Shown: positions 7,931 to 17,976, numbered from the stretch's first letter. The stretch is 64,000 nucleotides of DNA from Glutamicibacter sp. JL.03c (GCF_025854375.1 NZ_CP107575.1:2542001-2606000), one strand, 5' to 3'. Notes: generated by a model from the sequence alone, not told the origin. Numbers and translations: made by a program.

Positions 7931-10690
7931 TTAGTCAGTCTTTTTTGCGGTGGTCTTCTTGGTCGTGGACTTCTTAGCCGGGGCCTTCTTGGCAGTGCGC
8001 TTGACCGGACCACGGGCTCGCTTATCGGCCAACAGCTCGATGGCCTTTTCACGAGTCAACTCCTCCAGCGAGGTTCCGCGGGGAACGGTGATATTCGTGA
8101 TGCCGTCGGTGATGTACGGACCGAAACGGCCATCTTTGACCACGATGTTCTTCTCGCTGGTAGGATCCACGCCGAACTCTGCCAGCGGCGGCACCGCGGC
8201 TCGACGGCCACGCTGCTTTGGCTGCGAGTAGATCTCCAAGGCTTCGTCCAAGGTGATCGTGAAGATCTGGTCTTCGCTTTCGATGGAGCGCGAGTCGCTG
8301 CCTTTCTTCAGGTACGGACCGAAACGACCATTTTGCACGGTGATCTCTTCGCCCTCGGCGTCAGCGCCCAGCACGCGAGGCAAGCTCATCAGCTTCAACG
8401 CATCATCCAGGGTCACGGTTTCCACGGTCATCGACTTGAACAGCGATGCGGTGCGAGGCTTGACCTTCACAGGCTTCTTTGGCGGCTTCGGCTTGCCGTT
8501 CTTGTAGTACTCCACAGGCTGGGCGGCCAGTTCCTCGGCCGTTGGCTCCGGAATTATTTCAGTGACATAGGCGCCATAGCGACCATCCTTCGCCACGATC
8601 TTCCGACCGGTCTCCGGATCGTTGCCCAGCTCCTTCTCGGCCACCTGCGAAGTGGCGAAAAGCTCCTCGGCCTTGGCCGCGGTCAGCTCATCCGGGGCAA
8701 GGTCCTCCGGCACGTTGGCGCGCTGCGGCTCAGTGCCTTCCTCGGCGCCCTCCGGGATGGCGCGTTCCAGATATGGCCCGAACTTGCCCACGCGCAACGT
8801 GATGTCATCGGTGACGCGAATCGAGTTGATGGCGCGCGCATCGATGTCGCCGAGATTGTCGACCACGTGCTTCAGGCCCTCGGCCGCGGTTTCCGCGCCC
8901 TTGCCGAAGTAGAACAGATTCAGCCAGTCGGTGCGTGCACGGTGGCCCTTGGCGATTTCATCCAGGTCGTCTTCCAACCGGGCGGTGAAGTCGTAGTCCA
9001 CGTACTTGGCGAAATGCTCTTCGAGCAGGCGGATCACCGAGAAGGCGATCCAGCTTGGCACGAGGGCTCCGCCGCGCTTGGTCACGTAGCCGCGATCCAT
9101 GATGGTGGAGATGGTCGGGGCGTAGGTCGATGGACGGCCGATTTCGCGCTTTTCCAGCTCGGCGACGATCGACGCTTCGGTGTAGCGCGCCGGAGGGGTG
9201 GTCTCATGTCCCAAGGCCAGCAGCTCGTCGCCAGCCAGGTGCTGGCCGACGGTGAGCTGGGGCAGTCGGGCTTCGGCATCCTGGGCGCCTGCTTCCAGCG
9301 CCTGCTCGTCCTTGCCTTCTTCATAGGCGGCAAGGAATCCGCGGAAGGTGATCACGGTTCCCGAAGCCGAGAACTCGGCGACACGGCGATCGCTGGCGGT
9401 GCCCTGCAATTTGATGGTTGCGGTGAATCCCTTGGCGTCGGCCATCTGGGAGGCGACGGTGCGCTTCCAGATCAGCTCGTAGAGCGCGTACTCGTCCTTG
9501 GACAGCGACGGGCGCACGTCCTTCGGGCGGCGGAACATATCGCCGGCGGGACGAATGGCCTCGTGGGCTTCCTGCGCCGCGTCGGACTTCGCCTTGTAGA
9601 CCCGTGGCTTGGCCGGTACGGAGTCGGCACCGTACAGCTCGGTGGCCTGCTTGCGCGCCGCGGTGGTGGCTTCCTGCGAGAGGAAGACCGAGTCGGTACG
9701 CATATAGGTGATGTAGCCGTTTTCATACAGTCGCTGAGCGATCTGCATGGTGATCTTGGAGCTCCAGCGCAGCTTGCGGGAAGCTTCCTGCTGCAGCGTC
9801 GAGGTGGTGAATGGCGCTGCCGGGCGGCGGGTGTACGGCTTGTCCTCCACCGAGGTGACGGCGAAGTCGGTGTCCGAAAGGTTTGTCACCAGCGACTGGG
9901 CGGATTCCTGGTCCAGGTGTGCCAGCTTATTGCGCGAGGACTTGAGCTGTCCTCGGTCATCGAAGTCGCGGCCGGAAGCTACACGGGCACCGTCAACGGC
10001 GGCAAGTTTGGCTTCGAAGGCTTCGCCATTGCTCGTAGCAAAGTTTCCCTTGACATCCCAGTATCCTGCCGGGATGAAGGCCATGCGTTCGCGTTCACGC
10101 TCGACCACCAGACGGGTGGCCACCGATTGCACGCGGCCGGCAGACAGGCCGCGAGCCACCTTGCGCCAGAGCACTGGAGAGATTTCATAGCCGTAGAGGC
10201 GGTCCAGGACACGGCGGGTTTCCTGGGCGTCAACGAGGTCGGTATCCAGTTCGCGCATGTTCTCCAGTGCGCGGGCGATGCCTTCCTTGGTGATTTCGGT
10301 GAAGGCCAGGCGGCGTACCGGAACCTTGGGCTTGAGCACCTGCAGCAGGTGCCACGCGATGGCTTCGCCTTCGCGGTCCGCATCGGTTGCGAGGTAGAGT
10401 TCGTCGGCCTCTTTTAGCTTGGCCTTCAGCTCGGAGACTCGCTTCTTCTTGTCCGGATAGACCATGTAGTACGGCTCGAAGTCGTTATCCAGATCAACCG
10501 CGAACTTGCCCACCGAGGTCTTCTTGAGCTCGGTGGGAAGTTCGGATGGCTGTGGAAGATCGCGGATGTGCCCCACCGAAGCATCAACGTCGAAGCCCTC
10601 GCCCAAATACTTGGCGATTGACTTCACCTTGGCAGGAGACTCTACGATTACGAGTTTCTTACCAGTCTTTTCCTTGGCCTTCGGGGGCAC
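7931..10690 (-). CDS. topA: DNA topoisomerase I, type IA
   Basis: This enzyme relaxes negatively supercoiled DNA by a single-strand break and passage mechanism. The 919-residue protein has the Toprim domain first (KLVIVESPAKVKSIAKYLG, then the acidic ATDADREGEAIAWHL segment near residue 115). The active-site region YITYMRTDSVFLS lies near residue 345 and carries the catalytic Tyr. The C-terminal third shows repeated VKDGRYGAYVT, VQNGRFGPYL and VKDGRFGPYIT segments, the zinc-free repeats typical of actinobacterial TopA, and ends in a lysine- and alanine-rich tail. The start is a GTG at 10690 with AAAGGAG upstream. A long open frame on the opposite strand (7793-10417) is an artefact of codon bias. 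Confidence 0.97.
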   Translation of the reverse strand: MPPKAKEKTGKKLVIVESPAKVKSIAKYLGEGFDVDASVGHIRDLPQPSELPTELKKTSVGKFAVDLDNDFEPYYMVYPDKKKRVSELKAKLKEADELYLATDADREGEAIAWHLLQVLKPKVPVRRLAFTEITKEGIARALENMRELDTDLVDAQETRRVLDRLYGYEISPVLWRKVARGLSAGRVQSVATRLVVERERERMAFIPAGYWDVKGNFATSNGEAFEAKLAAVDGARVASGRDFDDRGQLKSSRNKLAHLDQESAQSLVTNLSDTDFAVTSVEDKPYTRRPAAPFTTSTLQQEASRKLRWSSKITMQIAQRLYENGYITYMRTDSVFLSQEATTAARKQATELYGADSVPAKPRVYKAKSDAAQEAHEAIRPAGDMFRRPKDVRPSLSKDEYALYELIWKRTVASQMADAKGFTATIKLQGTASDRRVAEFSASGTVITFRGFLAAYEEGKDEQALEAGAQDAEARLPQLTVGQHLAGDELLALGHETTPPARYTEASIVAELEKREIGRPSTYAPTISTIMDRGYVTKRGGALVPSWIAFSVIRLLEEHFAKYVDYDFTARLEDDLDEIAKGHRARTDWLNLFYFGKGAETAAEGLKHVVDNLGDIDARAINSIRVTDDITLRVGKFGPYLERAIPEGAEEGTEPQRANVPEDLAPDELTAAKAEELFATSQVAEKELGNDPETGRKIVAKDGRYGAYVTEIIPEPTAEELAAQPVEYYKNGKPKPPKKPVKVKPRTASLFKSMTVETVTLDDALKLMSLPRVLGADAEGEEITVQNGRFGPYLKKGSDSRSIESEDQIFTITLDEALEIYSQPKQRGRRAAVPPLAEFGVDPTSEKNIVVKDGRFGPYITDGITNITVPRGTSLEELTREKAIELLADKRARGPVKRTAKKAPAKKSTTKKTTAKKTD

Positions 10691-10838
10691 AGCACTCCTT
10701 TATACAGTACGGATTCTCAGGACCTTCGCCAGGCCCATATCCAATCCGACATCACAGCTTCGTTCTTTGTGCCTACTCTATAGCCACATTTCCCGATGAT
10801 CTTACACCGAAGAATTGCTGTGCTTTGAGCCAGGCATC

Positions 10839-11489
10839 TTACGCTGTTGCCTCCCCGGACGTCTGATATTCGGGAAGCAACGAGATTAAGTAGAACATAC
10901 GACGCGAGTCAATACTGCGTTCCTCGGCAGTAGCCTTCGCCTCGTACTCGTAGACAAGGTCCAACATCCTGCGGTTGAACTCACGCTGCTTTTCCTCGGA
11001 AAGGAAGACCAGGCCGCTGGTGAGCATGGGAGGGCGATCCGGATCCGGGGTGATCCCGGCCTTCGCCTCAGTCTCGCGTCGCTGCACCTCAGCGTTCAGT
11101 CGTGTCCTGAATGCGTTTAATTGCACGTTGAGGTACGCGGTCTTTGCATTGGTCGAGTCGATCTGCGTGTTCAGCTCCAACCGCTCGCCGGCGGCGCGCC
11201 AGCGGCGTTCGCGAGCGTCCCCTTCGCTGGCGGCGCGAATCACATAGCCGTACTTCTCCAGAGCTCGCAGGTGGTAACTCATGGCGCTGGGTGTGAGCGC
11301 GCACAACGAAGCGAGTTCGGTTGCGGTACGCGTCGTCTGGGAAGCGAAGAGCTCATCCAGGACGATTAGTCGAGCGTCATGGGCCAACGCTCGAATGGCT
11401 TGCGGGTCGGTGATGGAAACTAGATGCGGAATTCCGCTCTCCACCGTCGAGGCAACCTCAGCCTGTTCCTCAATTGTGTTGCGTGTCAT
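10839..11489 (-). CDS. ArsR-like HTH transcriptional regulator
   Basis: This protein of about 216 residues carries an N-terminal winged helix: SITDPQAIRALAHDARLIVL, then ASQTTRTATELASLCALTPSAMSYHLRALEKYGYV as the HTH and recognition helix (quoted here in two overlapping pieces of the same domain, about residues 25-85), then a wing with RRWRAAG. The rest is predicted helical, with many charged residues, and could dimerize or bind a ligand. The start is uncertain: ATG at 11489, or a GTG at 11516 that would overlap the stop of the methyltransferase gene by four bases (GTGA). Either way it is directly downstream of the methyltransferase gene and almost certainly in one operon with it. No ligand can be named. 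Confidence 0.8.
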   Translation of the reverse strand: MTRNTIEEQAEVASTVESGIPHLVSITDPQAIRALAHDARLIVLDELFASQTTRTATELASLCALTPSAMSYHLRALEKYGYVIRAASEGDARERRWRAAGERLELNTQIDSTNAKTAYLNVQLNAFRTRLNAEVQRRETEAKAGITPDPDRPPMLTSGLVFLSEEKQREFNRRMLDLVYEYEAKATAEERSIDSRRMFYLISLLPEYQTSGEATA

Positions 11490-11512
11490 AGGCAAAAACT
11501 TTAGCGCTTGTT

Positions 11513-13102
11513 TCACATTTTACGAAGCATGCCGTGTAGCAAGAGGCGCTTCACTGCTTCATAAAGCAGCTCGGCAAAATCCTCCTGCTCCTCTCCGATC
11601 AACGATTCTAGCGCGTTGACTAGCTGAAATACCGATAAGTCGCCGTCGCACGCCGAAACAAATCCTGCCTGCGCAGTATCAAGTAATTCAGTCCTGCGCA
11701 GCCCCGCTCCCTGGCGCAGCAGAATCACTCCAGGATGCTCCGCGCCAGGACGCTGATGGCGTTCTTCGGTGACGTCATCAGCCACCAGCAAATGCCACTG
11801 CTTGAAGTCTTCCCCGGCCTCGGCCAGCGCATCAGCCATCGAAATGTCGCGCTGCAAGGTAGGAGCTAAAGGCTGCTCGACCGGATGCGTTATCTGCTCA
11901 TAGCTTTGGAGGACCGGGCGCTGGCCTGCAGGACGTCGGAAGTACACCAGACCGAAGCCGATGGCAGCGACATTCCTAGACTCAAAATCGTCGAGGTAGG
12001 CGTTGTACGCGGCGATGTACGAGTTCTGGTCTTCGGTCTGCGAGGAGTCGCGCAGCCAGGTTTCGGCATAGCCGCTGGGCGTGGTCTGCTCGCGTTCGAT
12101 CACCCAGACATCCAGCCTGTCGCCGAACCACTGGCGCACCCGTGCATCCCATGCGGCGTTCGAATCATCTTCTAGGCGAGGAATCTCCCAGTTGGAGAGC
12201 ATCTGCATCGAGCCACCGGGGTTCAGGAATTCAGGAGCCTGCTCGATCAGGGTGCTTACCAGCCGGTCCCCCGCCATGCCGCCATCGCGGTAGGTGAACC
12301 GGTCTTTGGCTCGCTCGGTGGATCTGCGCGGAGTGATCACGAACGGCGGGTTGCTGGCGATCAGGTCGAATCGCTGGCCAGCTACCGGCTCGAACAAGCT
12401 GCCCTGAAGCAGCGTGACCCGTGATTCCAGGTCTTGCGGATCGAGCTTGAGCGCGCGGTGGTTGAGCAGCAGGTTGAAGCGGGCGAATCCCAGCGCGCGC
12501 TTGGACAGGTCGGTGGCCGTGACGTGCCGGGTGTGCGAGAGCAAGTGGAAGAGCTGGATGCCGCAGCCGGTTCCGAGATCAAGGGCGCGTTCGACATCGG
12601 CGCGAATGGTCAGCTGGGCCAGCGTCAGTGAAGCCTGCCCGATTCCCAGAACGTGATCGGTGCGAAGGACCCCTGGGCGCTGGTGCGCGCCGAGATCATG
12701 GGCCACCCACAGTTCGCCATCGGCATCGGAGGAATGCAGCGCCAACGCGACGGTGGCACGAAATCCATTGGCCCAAGACTCGATGAGTCCCAGCTTGAGC
12801 AGGCCCTCGGTTTTCAGTTCGCTGAAGGCGGTGTTGATGGCGGATTCATCTGCGGTCTGCCCCAACTGGAAGAGCCGCACCACGGTCACCAAGTCGGTAT
12901 CCGGCTTCTGCCGGTCCAGGATCCGCAACGCAGGATGAATCTGATCTCGCGCGAAAGCCGCCGCCGCTTCCTCGCCGAGCAATTCGGCAACCGGCTCGTA
13001 GCGGTAGTCCACGTTGCCCAAATCCGTTGCAAGCAAGTCGAGCAGGGCTTGGTCGGCGCTCTGAGGGGTATCGTCTAGGGCAGAAAATTCAGCGGCATTC
13101 AC
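11513..13102 (-). CDS. Class I SAM-dependent methyltransferase (HemK/RsmC-like core)
   Basis: This 529-residue protein has a central methyltransferase domain. Motif I is ALDLGTGCGIQLFHLLS near residue 190, the second strand acid is in ATDLSKRALGFAR, and motif IV is LIASNPPFVI near residue 260. NPPF or NPPY is the signature of N-methylation of amide or base nitrogens, as in HemK/PrmC, RsmC and related enzymes. The N-terminal 180 residues resemble the DUF7059-type winged-helix extension found with this core in actinobacteria, and the last 130 residues form a separate domain. The start is a GTG at 13102. Protein, rRNA or tRNA may be the substrate, and motif IV does not decide this. It overlaps or abuts the downstream HTH gene. 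Confidence 0.82.
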   Translation of the reverse strand: MNAAEFSALDDTPQSADQALLDLLATDLGNVDYRYEPVAELLGEEAAAAFARDQIHPALRILDRQKPDTDLVTVVRLFQLGQTADESAINTAFSELKTEGLLKLGLIESWANGFRATVALALHSSDADGELWVAHDLGAHQRPGVLRTDHVLGIGQASLTLAQLTIRADVERALDLGTGCGIQLFHLLSHTRHVTATDLSKRALGFARFNLLLNHRALKLDPQDLESRVTLLQGSLFEPVAGQRFDLIASNPPFVITPRRSTERAKDRFTYRDGGMAGDRLVSTLIEQAPEFLNPGGSMQMLSNWEIPRLEDDSNAAWDARVRQWFGDRLDVWVIEREQTTPSGYAETWLRDSSQTEDQNSYIAAYNAYLDDFESRNVAAIGFGLVYFRRPAGQRPVLQSYEQITHPVEQPLAPTLQRDISMADALAEAGEDFKQWHLLVADDVTEERHQRPGAEHPGVILLRQGAGLRRTELLDTAQAGFVSACDGDLSVFQLVNALESLIGEEQEDFAELLYEAVKRLLLHGMLRKM

Positions 13103-13175
13103 ACCTTCCAGTCTACCTAGTCACGCAACCGCCGGAAGATAGGCGATCGCGCCACGGCGACACTAGGATATGGAC

Positions 13176-13754
13176 ATGACGCAAGTGACAGTCACCTTTC
13201 TCCAGCAGCTGAGCCCCAGCGAAGTCATCCCCTCCTCCCGGTCCCTGCCGGGCACTGCCCGCATCGAATTGGCGGCCGGGATCACCCCGGAGTACTCGCG
13301 GTTCCTCTACCAATGCGTAGGCAGCGAATTGAATTGGGCCGACAGGCTGGATTCAACACGCGAGCAATGGAATGAAGTCTTGCAACGCCCAGGTTCCGAA
13401 ACCTGGGTCCTTTATCTCGATGGCTCACCCAAGGGATATTTTGAGCTCGTCACCGCTAGCGGGGCCACAGGCAGCGAGGTCGAGATCTTCTACTTCGGTC
13501 TTTTCCCGGAAGCCACCGGCCAGGGGCTCGGAGGCGTACTGCTCACCGAAGCGCTGGACCGCGCTTGGAGCCTTGCAACGCGCTGGCCCGGGCTTCCCGG
13601 CATCACCCGCGTGTGGCTTCATACCTGTTCCCTCGATGGGCCCGCGGCCCTGCCGAACTATCAGGCCCGGGGGCTGAAGATCTATCGCACCGAAGCCGAG
13701 GATTCGCAGGTGCGCGACGCTTCGATGGGTCTGTGGCCTGAACCAGCCGCATAA
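13176..13754 (+). CDS. GNAT-family N-acetyltransferase
   Basis: This is a 192-residue acetyl-CoA-dependent acyltransferase. The GNAT core is visible in the central strand and P-loop region VEIFYFGLFPEATGQGLGG, where the Q-G-L-G-G turn binds the pantetheine pyrophosphate, followed by the helix VLLTEALDRAW. The conserved ARGLKIYRTE segment near the C-terminus matches the usual late strand with a Tyr. I chose the second ATG (13176) because AGGA lies seven bases before it, whereas the first ATG (13170) is only one base from that site. It stands alone, transcribed away from the methyltransferase gene, and shares a terminator with trhO. The acceptor substrate is unknown. Confidence 0.82.
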   Translation: MTQVTVTFLQQLSPSEVIPSSRSLPGTARIELAAGITPEYSRFLYQCVGSELNWADRLDSTREQWNEVLQRPGSETWVLYLDGSPKGYFELVTASGATGSEVEIFYFGLFPEATGQGLGGVLLTEALDRAWSLATRWPGLPGITRVWLHTCSLDGPAALPNYQARGLKIYRTEAEDSQVRDASMGLWPEPAA

Positions 13755-13767
13755 TCAGCAAAAAGAA

Positions 13768-13805
13768 ATCGGCACCAGCGATCATGAATGAAAGCTGGTG
13801 CCGAT
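13768..13805. terminator. Bidirectional terminator between a GNAT gene and trhO
   Basis: A 12-bp perfect stem pairs 13768-13779 with 13794-13805. On the minus strand it is followed by a T-rich tract (the A-rich bases at 13759-13768), so it best serves trhO. It lies between convergent genes. Confidence 0.8.
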
Positions 13806-13824
13806 GCACATTTAGTGGCGCTTT

Positions 13825-14727
13825 CTAGGCGTCGACGCTGCTGCAATCCGGGCAGCGGCGAAGGTTTTCGTCCTTCGCGCAGTCTTCGCAGAACAAGCGC
13901 AAATTGCGGCAGGTTGGGTTCGAGCAATTCTCGAACTTGTTTGTTGGGCCCTCGCAGCCCACGCATTTGCCGATGGTTGCCGCGTTCTCGGAGAACTCGG
14001 TGTGCATGCGCTTGTCGAAGACGTAGAGCGAGCCTTCCCACAGGCCTTCGTCACCGTACTTCTCGCCATAGCGCACGATGCCGCCCTGCATCTGGTAGAC
14101 CTCTTGGAAGCCGCGCTTGACCATGAGGGCCGACAAGACTTCGCAGCGGATTCCGCCGGTGCAATAGGTGACCACAGGCTGATCCTTCAGGTGGTCGTAC
14201 TTGCCGGAGTCCAGCTCGGCCACGAAGTCGCGCGTGGTGTCCACCTCGGGAACGATAGCGTCCTTGAACTTGCCGATCTGCGCCTCGAAAGCGTTGCGCC
14301 CATCGAAGAAATGGACCTTTTCACCGGACTTCTTCTTGGTGTCCACCAGCTCGTGCAGTTCTTCGGGGCGCAGATGCGTGCCGCCGCCGACAACACCGTT
14401 CTCATCGACTTCGAGCTCTCCTGGCGCGCCGAAGGTGACGATCTCGTCGCGGACCTTTACCGAGATGCGGGGGAAGTCTTCGGCGGAGCCTTCGGACCAC
14501 TTGATATCCATCTTCTTGAAGGCAGGAAGCTCGCGAGTAGCTTTCACATAAGCCTTGACGGCAGAGATCTCACCACCGACGGTGCCGTTGATGCCGTCTT
14601 TGGAGATGATGATTCGTCCGCGCAGTCCCCAGCGCTCCAGTAATGAACGCTGCCACAGGCGAATAGCTTCTGGGTCAGGGAGCGGAGTAAATGCGTAATA
14701 CAGAACAATGCGATGAATGGCCACCAT
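13825..14727 (-). CDS. trhO: tRNA uridine(34) hydroxylase, rhodanese-like
   Basis: This 300-residue protein belongs to the YceA/TrhO family, which hydroxylates the wobble uridine of tRNA in an oxygen-dependent step toward 5-(carboxy)methoxyuridine. The N-terminal ferredoxin-like domain covers about residues 1-90 ([18 protein letters not shown]). The rhodanese domain follows, with [18 protein letters not shown] and the active-site loop [15 protein letters not shown] around residue 190, carrying the catalytic Cys. The C-terminus has a cysteine-rich zinc-ribbon-like tail with C-x2-C pairs (CVGCEG, FCEDC, CPDC), as seen in long family members. Assignment rests on overall layout and the CTGGIRCE loop. 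A plain sulfurtransferase activity cannot be excluded. Confidence 0.9.
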   Translation of the reverse strand: MVAIHRIVLYYAFTPLPDPEAIRLWQRSLLERWGLRGRIIISKDGINGTVGGEISAVKAYVKATRELPAFKKMDIKWSEGSAEDFPRISVKVRDEIVTFGAPGELEVDENGVVGGGTHLRPEELHELVDTKKKSGEKVHFFDGRNAFEAQIGKFKDAIVPEVDTTRDFVAELDSGKYDHLKDQPVVTYCTGGIRCEVLSALMVKRGFQEVYQMQGGIVRYGEKYGDEGLWEGSLYVFDKRMHTEFSENAATIGKCVGCEGPTNKFENCSNPTCRNLRLFCEDCAKDENLRRCPDCSSVDA

Positions 14728-14887
14728 ACAATATTAGTAGCTTCTGGTCGCGAAACGCCGAGTAAAAGAGCAACGTCACACTGATTTGTCCCGTTTTTCC
14801 GGCACTCCGGTAGTCCAATAGTTTCAAGTAGGCAACGATTGGTTCAATGTCAGCAAATTCCTAGGAAAGACAAGGTAGGGTCAAATT

Positions 14888-15544
14888 ATGGCATCAAACG
14901 CAAGCGATGAACTGATCGGCACCTGGGTAACCGGCTGGGCAGGAGCCCGTGGCTATGAAACTCGCAATGAGGGACGCGTCCACGCTGCTCTGCGCCACGA
15001 CACTACTGAGGACTGGGAATACGTAATCTACGGCCCCTCCAAAGAAGAACTAGCCGCGGTCGCCGAAACCTTGAAGAAGCACCCTAATCGTCGACTGACC
15101 GCCTTCGACGCTTCTGCTGAGAACCTGGTCGCAATCGCCAATGAAGTTGGCTTGCAGGTCACCTCCGATGACGAAGCACTGATGGTCACCGAGCTGGCTG
15201 TGCATGACGTCGAGGTTCCACTGCCTGCTGACGGTTTCGTCTTCCAGATTGAACGCGACGGCACCCACGCATACGTTTCACTGCACCCCGAGGACAACCA
15301 AGAACTTGTTGCCGCTTCGGGTCATGTGTCTGCAGTCAGTGGCTTCGCCATCTTCGACCGCATCATCACCGGCGCCGACTTCCGCCGCCAGGGCCTTGGC
15401 ACCTTGATCATGCGCGCCTTGGCTTCCTTGGCCCAGGAACACGACGTTGATGAAGGACTGCTAATCGCTTCGGTCGATGGACAGCAGCTCTATGCTTCCT
15501 TGGGATGGACCTCCCTGGGCAAAGTCGTGATGTTCAAGGGCTAA
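14888..15544 (+). CDS. GNAT-family N-acetyltransferase
   Basis: This is a 218-residue protein with a C-terminal GNAT fold. The acetyl-CoA binding turn is FRRQGLGTLIMRALASLA (about residues 165-182, the R-R-Q-G-L-G-T pattern), followed by the late strands GLLIASVDGQQLYASLGWTS, where an Asn or Tyr commonly acts as general acid. The first 90 residues form an additional domain without recognized similarity, but may be a degenerate GNAT repeat. The ATG at 14888 has a G-rich site (GTAGGGT) upstream. The gene stands alone between divergent trhO and the helicase gene. I cannot name a substrate. Members acetylate amino acids, antibiotics or proteins. Confidence 0.78.
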   Translation: MASNASDELIGTWVTGWAGARGYETRNEGRVHAALRHDTTEDWEYVIYGPSKEELAAVAETLKKHPNRRLTAFDASAENLVAIANEVGLQVTSDDEALMVTELAVHDVEVPLPADGFVFQIERDGTHAYVSLHPEDNQELVAASGHVSAVSGFAIFDRIITGADFRRQGLGTLIMRALASLAQEHDVDEGLLIASVDGQQLYASLGWTSLGKVVMFKG

Positions 15545-15564
15545 GCCTTCCAGTATTTTTCCTC

Positions 15565-15602
15565 TCGCCGTATCCAGCGCATCAAACCGCTGGGTACGGC
15601 GA
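15565..15602 (+). terminator. Probable terminator after the GNAT gene
   Basis: An imperfect stem pairs TCGCCGTATCCAGCG (15565-15579) with its near complement at 15588-15602, with one mismatch and a short loop, followed by a T-containing stretch. It lies between two co-directional genes. Confidence 0.65.
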
Positions 15603-15645
15603 TAGTCTTTAACTTCAGCGATTTTTGGTTCCGAAAGGCGTCCAC

Positions 15646-17976
15646 GTGAAGTCAGTGCGTTCTCTATTGGATCCGTATGACCGGAGCAATGATCCCGAGG
15701 CCGTGCTGCATCGCCGTTCCCGGGCCGCCAAGGATGAAATCACCAGCGACTGGCCCCAATGGTTGAGCACAGAACTGGTTGAGACTTTCCAGGGCTTGGG
15801 AATCCAGCGCCCTTGGCTGCACCAGGCCCAAGCCGCCAACCTGATCCACGAGGGCCAGCACACCATCGTTTCCACCGGCACAGCCTCCGGAAAATCGATG
15901 GCCTATCTGATGCCAAGCCTGGATGTCCTGTTCAAAACCCGGGACAGCGGATTCAATGACGCGGACTCCGCGGCATCAATCCTCTACATCTGCCCGACCA
16001 AGGCCCTGGCGGCGGACCAGCTTTCGGCGGTGCAGGCCCTCGATATCGCCGGCGTGCGCGCCTCCGCCTACGATGGCGACACCGACCAGGCGACAAGGAC
16101 CTGGGTCCGCCAGCACGCGAACTTCGTATTCACCAATCCCGATATGCTGCACCGAGGGATCATGCCGAATCATCCGGCCTGGTCTAGGTTCTTCAAGCGG
16201 TTGCGGTACATCATCATCGACGAGGCCCATTCCTACCGCGGGGTTTTCGGGGCGCACGTGGCGAACCTCATGCGCCGACTGCGCCGGATCTGCGCGCACT
16301 ACGGCAACTCCCCTGTTTTTATTGGAGCCTCCGCCACAAGCGCCGATCCGGAAGAATCATTCGGCCGGCTTATCGGTGCTCCAGCCCAGGCAGTTACCCA
16401 TGATTTCTCGGCCAGCGGGGAACTTGTCATCGGTTTGTGGGAACCTCCGCTGACGGAACACCGCGGCGAAAACGGGGCTCCAGTGCGCCGCACGGCGATT
16501 GCCGAAAGCGCCTCCATTCTCACCGACCTCATGGCAGACCACGTCCGGACCATCGTCTTCATCAAGTCGCGTCGGGGCGCCGAAACCATCGCCACGCTCA
16601 CGCGCAAGCATCTTGAACGCTTCGCGCCCGAGCTCTCGGTTCGCCTAGCGGCCTATCGTTCCGGCTACCTTCCTACTGAACGCCGTGAAGTCGAAAGGCA
16701 GCTTCGCAGCGGGGAGCTTCTTGGCGTTACCTCTACCTCGGCCCTGGAATTGGGCATTGATATCGCCGGGCTCGATGCAGTGGTTGTTGCAGGATGGCCA
16801 GGCACACGTGCCTCGTTCTTCCAGCAAATCGGTCGCGCAGGCCGTTCGGGGCAGGATGCCTTGGCCATCTTCGTTGCCGGGGAAGATCCACTGGATACAT
16901 ACCTTGCCCACCATCCCGAGGCCATTTTCGATTTGGGCGTCGAGGCGACAGTTTTTGATCCTCACAATAAATACGTGCTCAGTGGTCACCTGTGCGCGGC
17001 AGCCCAAGAATCCCCGTTGCGTCCGGAGGAGCTCGAGCTTTTCGGACCTCACACCGAAGAGCTTTTGGAATCACTGGTCCAACGCGGCTACCTCAGGCGC
17101 CGCCCGGCCGGCTGGTTCTGGACCCACCCCCAGCATGCGGCTGCGATGTTCTCCATCCGTGCAGACGGCGGAGGCCCAGTGGACATCATTGATGCGGATA
17201 CCGGCGCATTGCTGGGAACCATGGATTCGCCGCAAACTCATTACCAAGCGCACCCCGGGGCCATCTACGTCCATCAAGGCGCCAGCTACCACGTCGAGGA
17301 ATTGGACGAGCAAAACCATGTAGTGGTGGTGGCCCGAGTGAACCCTGACTACTACACCACAGCACGGGACCTGACTACCGTCGCCGTGGAAGCCGAGGAG
17401 CGCAAGAGCTGCCACCGTGATCTGAATATCCATTTCGGTGAAGTCACTGTCACCACCCAGGTTGTCTCGTTCCAGCGGAAGTCCGTCGCCTCCAATGAGG
17501 TGCTCTCTGAGGAGCCCTTGGAACTGGAGGCCCGCGACCTGAACACCAAATCCGTGTGGTTCACGATGACCGAGCAGCGACTGTTGCGCGCCGGGCTCAC
17601 CGTCGACCAGTTCCCCGGTGCGTTGCATGCTGCCGAGCACGCGATGATTGGCTTATTGCCGCTGGTTGCGACCAGCGACCGTTGGGATATCGGTGGCGTT
17701 TCCACAGCGCTGCATATGGATACTGGGCACCCGACCATCTTCGTCTATGATGCCCAGCCCGGTGGAGCGGGTTTTGCCGAGCGCGGCTTCGAACGATTTA
17801 CCGACTGGGTCAGGGCAACACGGGACGCCATCGAATCATGTGAGTGCCAGCATGGTTGCCCTAGCTGCGTGCAATCACCCAAATGCGGCAATCGAAATAA
17901 CCCGCTGGATAAAGCCGGGGCCATCACGCTCCTGAGCGCCGTCTTGGATGATGTGGAACCACGTCACCACCGCTAG
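15646..17976 (+). CDS. DEAD/DEAH-box helicase with C-terminal DUF1998 zinc domain
   Basis: This 776-residue helicase resembles the Hrq1/MrfA family, which acts in mitomycin-type DNA damage repair. Motif I is STGTASGKSMAYLMP (residues 80-94), motif II is IIDEAHSYRG (about residue 195), motif III is IGASATS, and the C-terminal RecA domain shows VTSTSALELGIDIAGLDAVV and the motif VI arginines in QQIGRAGRSGQ. The last 90 residues carry four cysteines in CECQHGCPSCVQSPKCG, the DUF1998-type metal site. I chose the GTG at 15646 because AAAGG precedes it. A TTG at 15625 would add seven residues. The stop is immediately followed by the end of the convergent tad locus with no spacer. From memory, the M. 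tuberculosis counterpart Rv3649 also lies near topA and tad genes. Confidence 0.9.
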   Translation: MKSVRSLLDPYDRSNDPEAVLHRRSRAAKDEITSDWPQWLSTELVETFQGLGIQRPWLHQAQAANLIHEGQHTIVSTGTASGKSMAYLMPSLDVLFKTRDSGFNDADSAASILYICPTKALAADQLSAVQALDIAGVRASAYDGDTDQATRTWVRQHANFVFTNPDMLHRGIMPNHPAWSRFFKRLRYIIIDEAHSYRGVFGAHVANLMRRLRRICAHYGNSPVFIGASATSADPEESFGRLIGAPAQAVTHDFSASGELVIGLWEPPLTEHRGENGAPVRRTAIAESASILTDLMADHVRTIVFIKSRRGAETIATLTRKHLERFAPELSVRLAAYRSGYLPTERREVERQLRSGELLGVTSTSALELGIDIAGLDAVVVAGWPGTRASFFQQIGRAGRSGQDALAIFVAGEDPLDTYLAHHPEAIFDLGVEATVFDPHNKYVLSGHLCAAAQESPLRPEELELFGPHTEELLESLVQRGYLRRRPAGWFWTHPQHAAAMFSIRADGGGPVDIIDADTGALLGTMDSPQTHYQAHPGAIYVHQGASYHVEELDEQNHVVVVARVNPDYYTTARDLTTVAVEAEERKSCHRDLNIHFGEVTVTTQVVSFQRKSVASNEVLSEEPLELEARDLNTKSVWFTMTEQRLLRAGLTVDQFPGALHAAEHAMIGLLPLVATSDRWDIGGVSTALHMDTGHPTIFVYDAQPGGAGFAERGFERFTDWVRATRDAIESCECQHGCPSCVQSPKCGNRNNPLDKAGAITLLSAVLDDVEPRHHR

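Noticed and set aside
7793-10417. Long plus-strand open frame of 874 codons
   Set aside because: It lies antisense to topA, whose motifs are clear, and its composition (Gly, Leu, Arg, His rich) is that expected from the reverse complement of a GC-rich gene.
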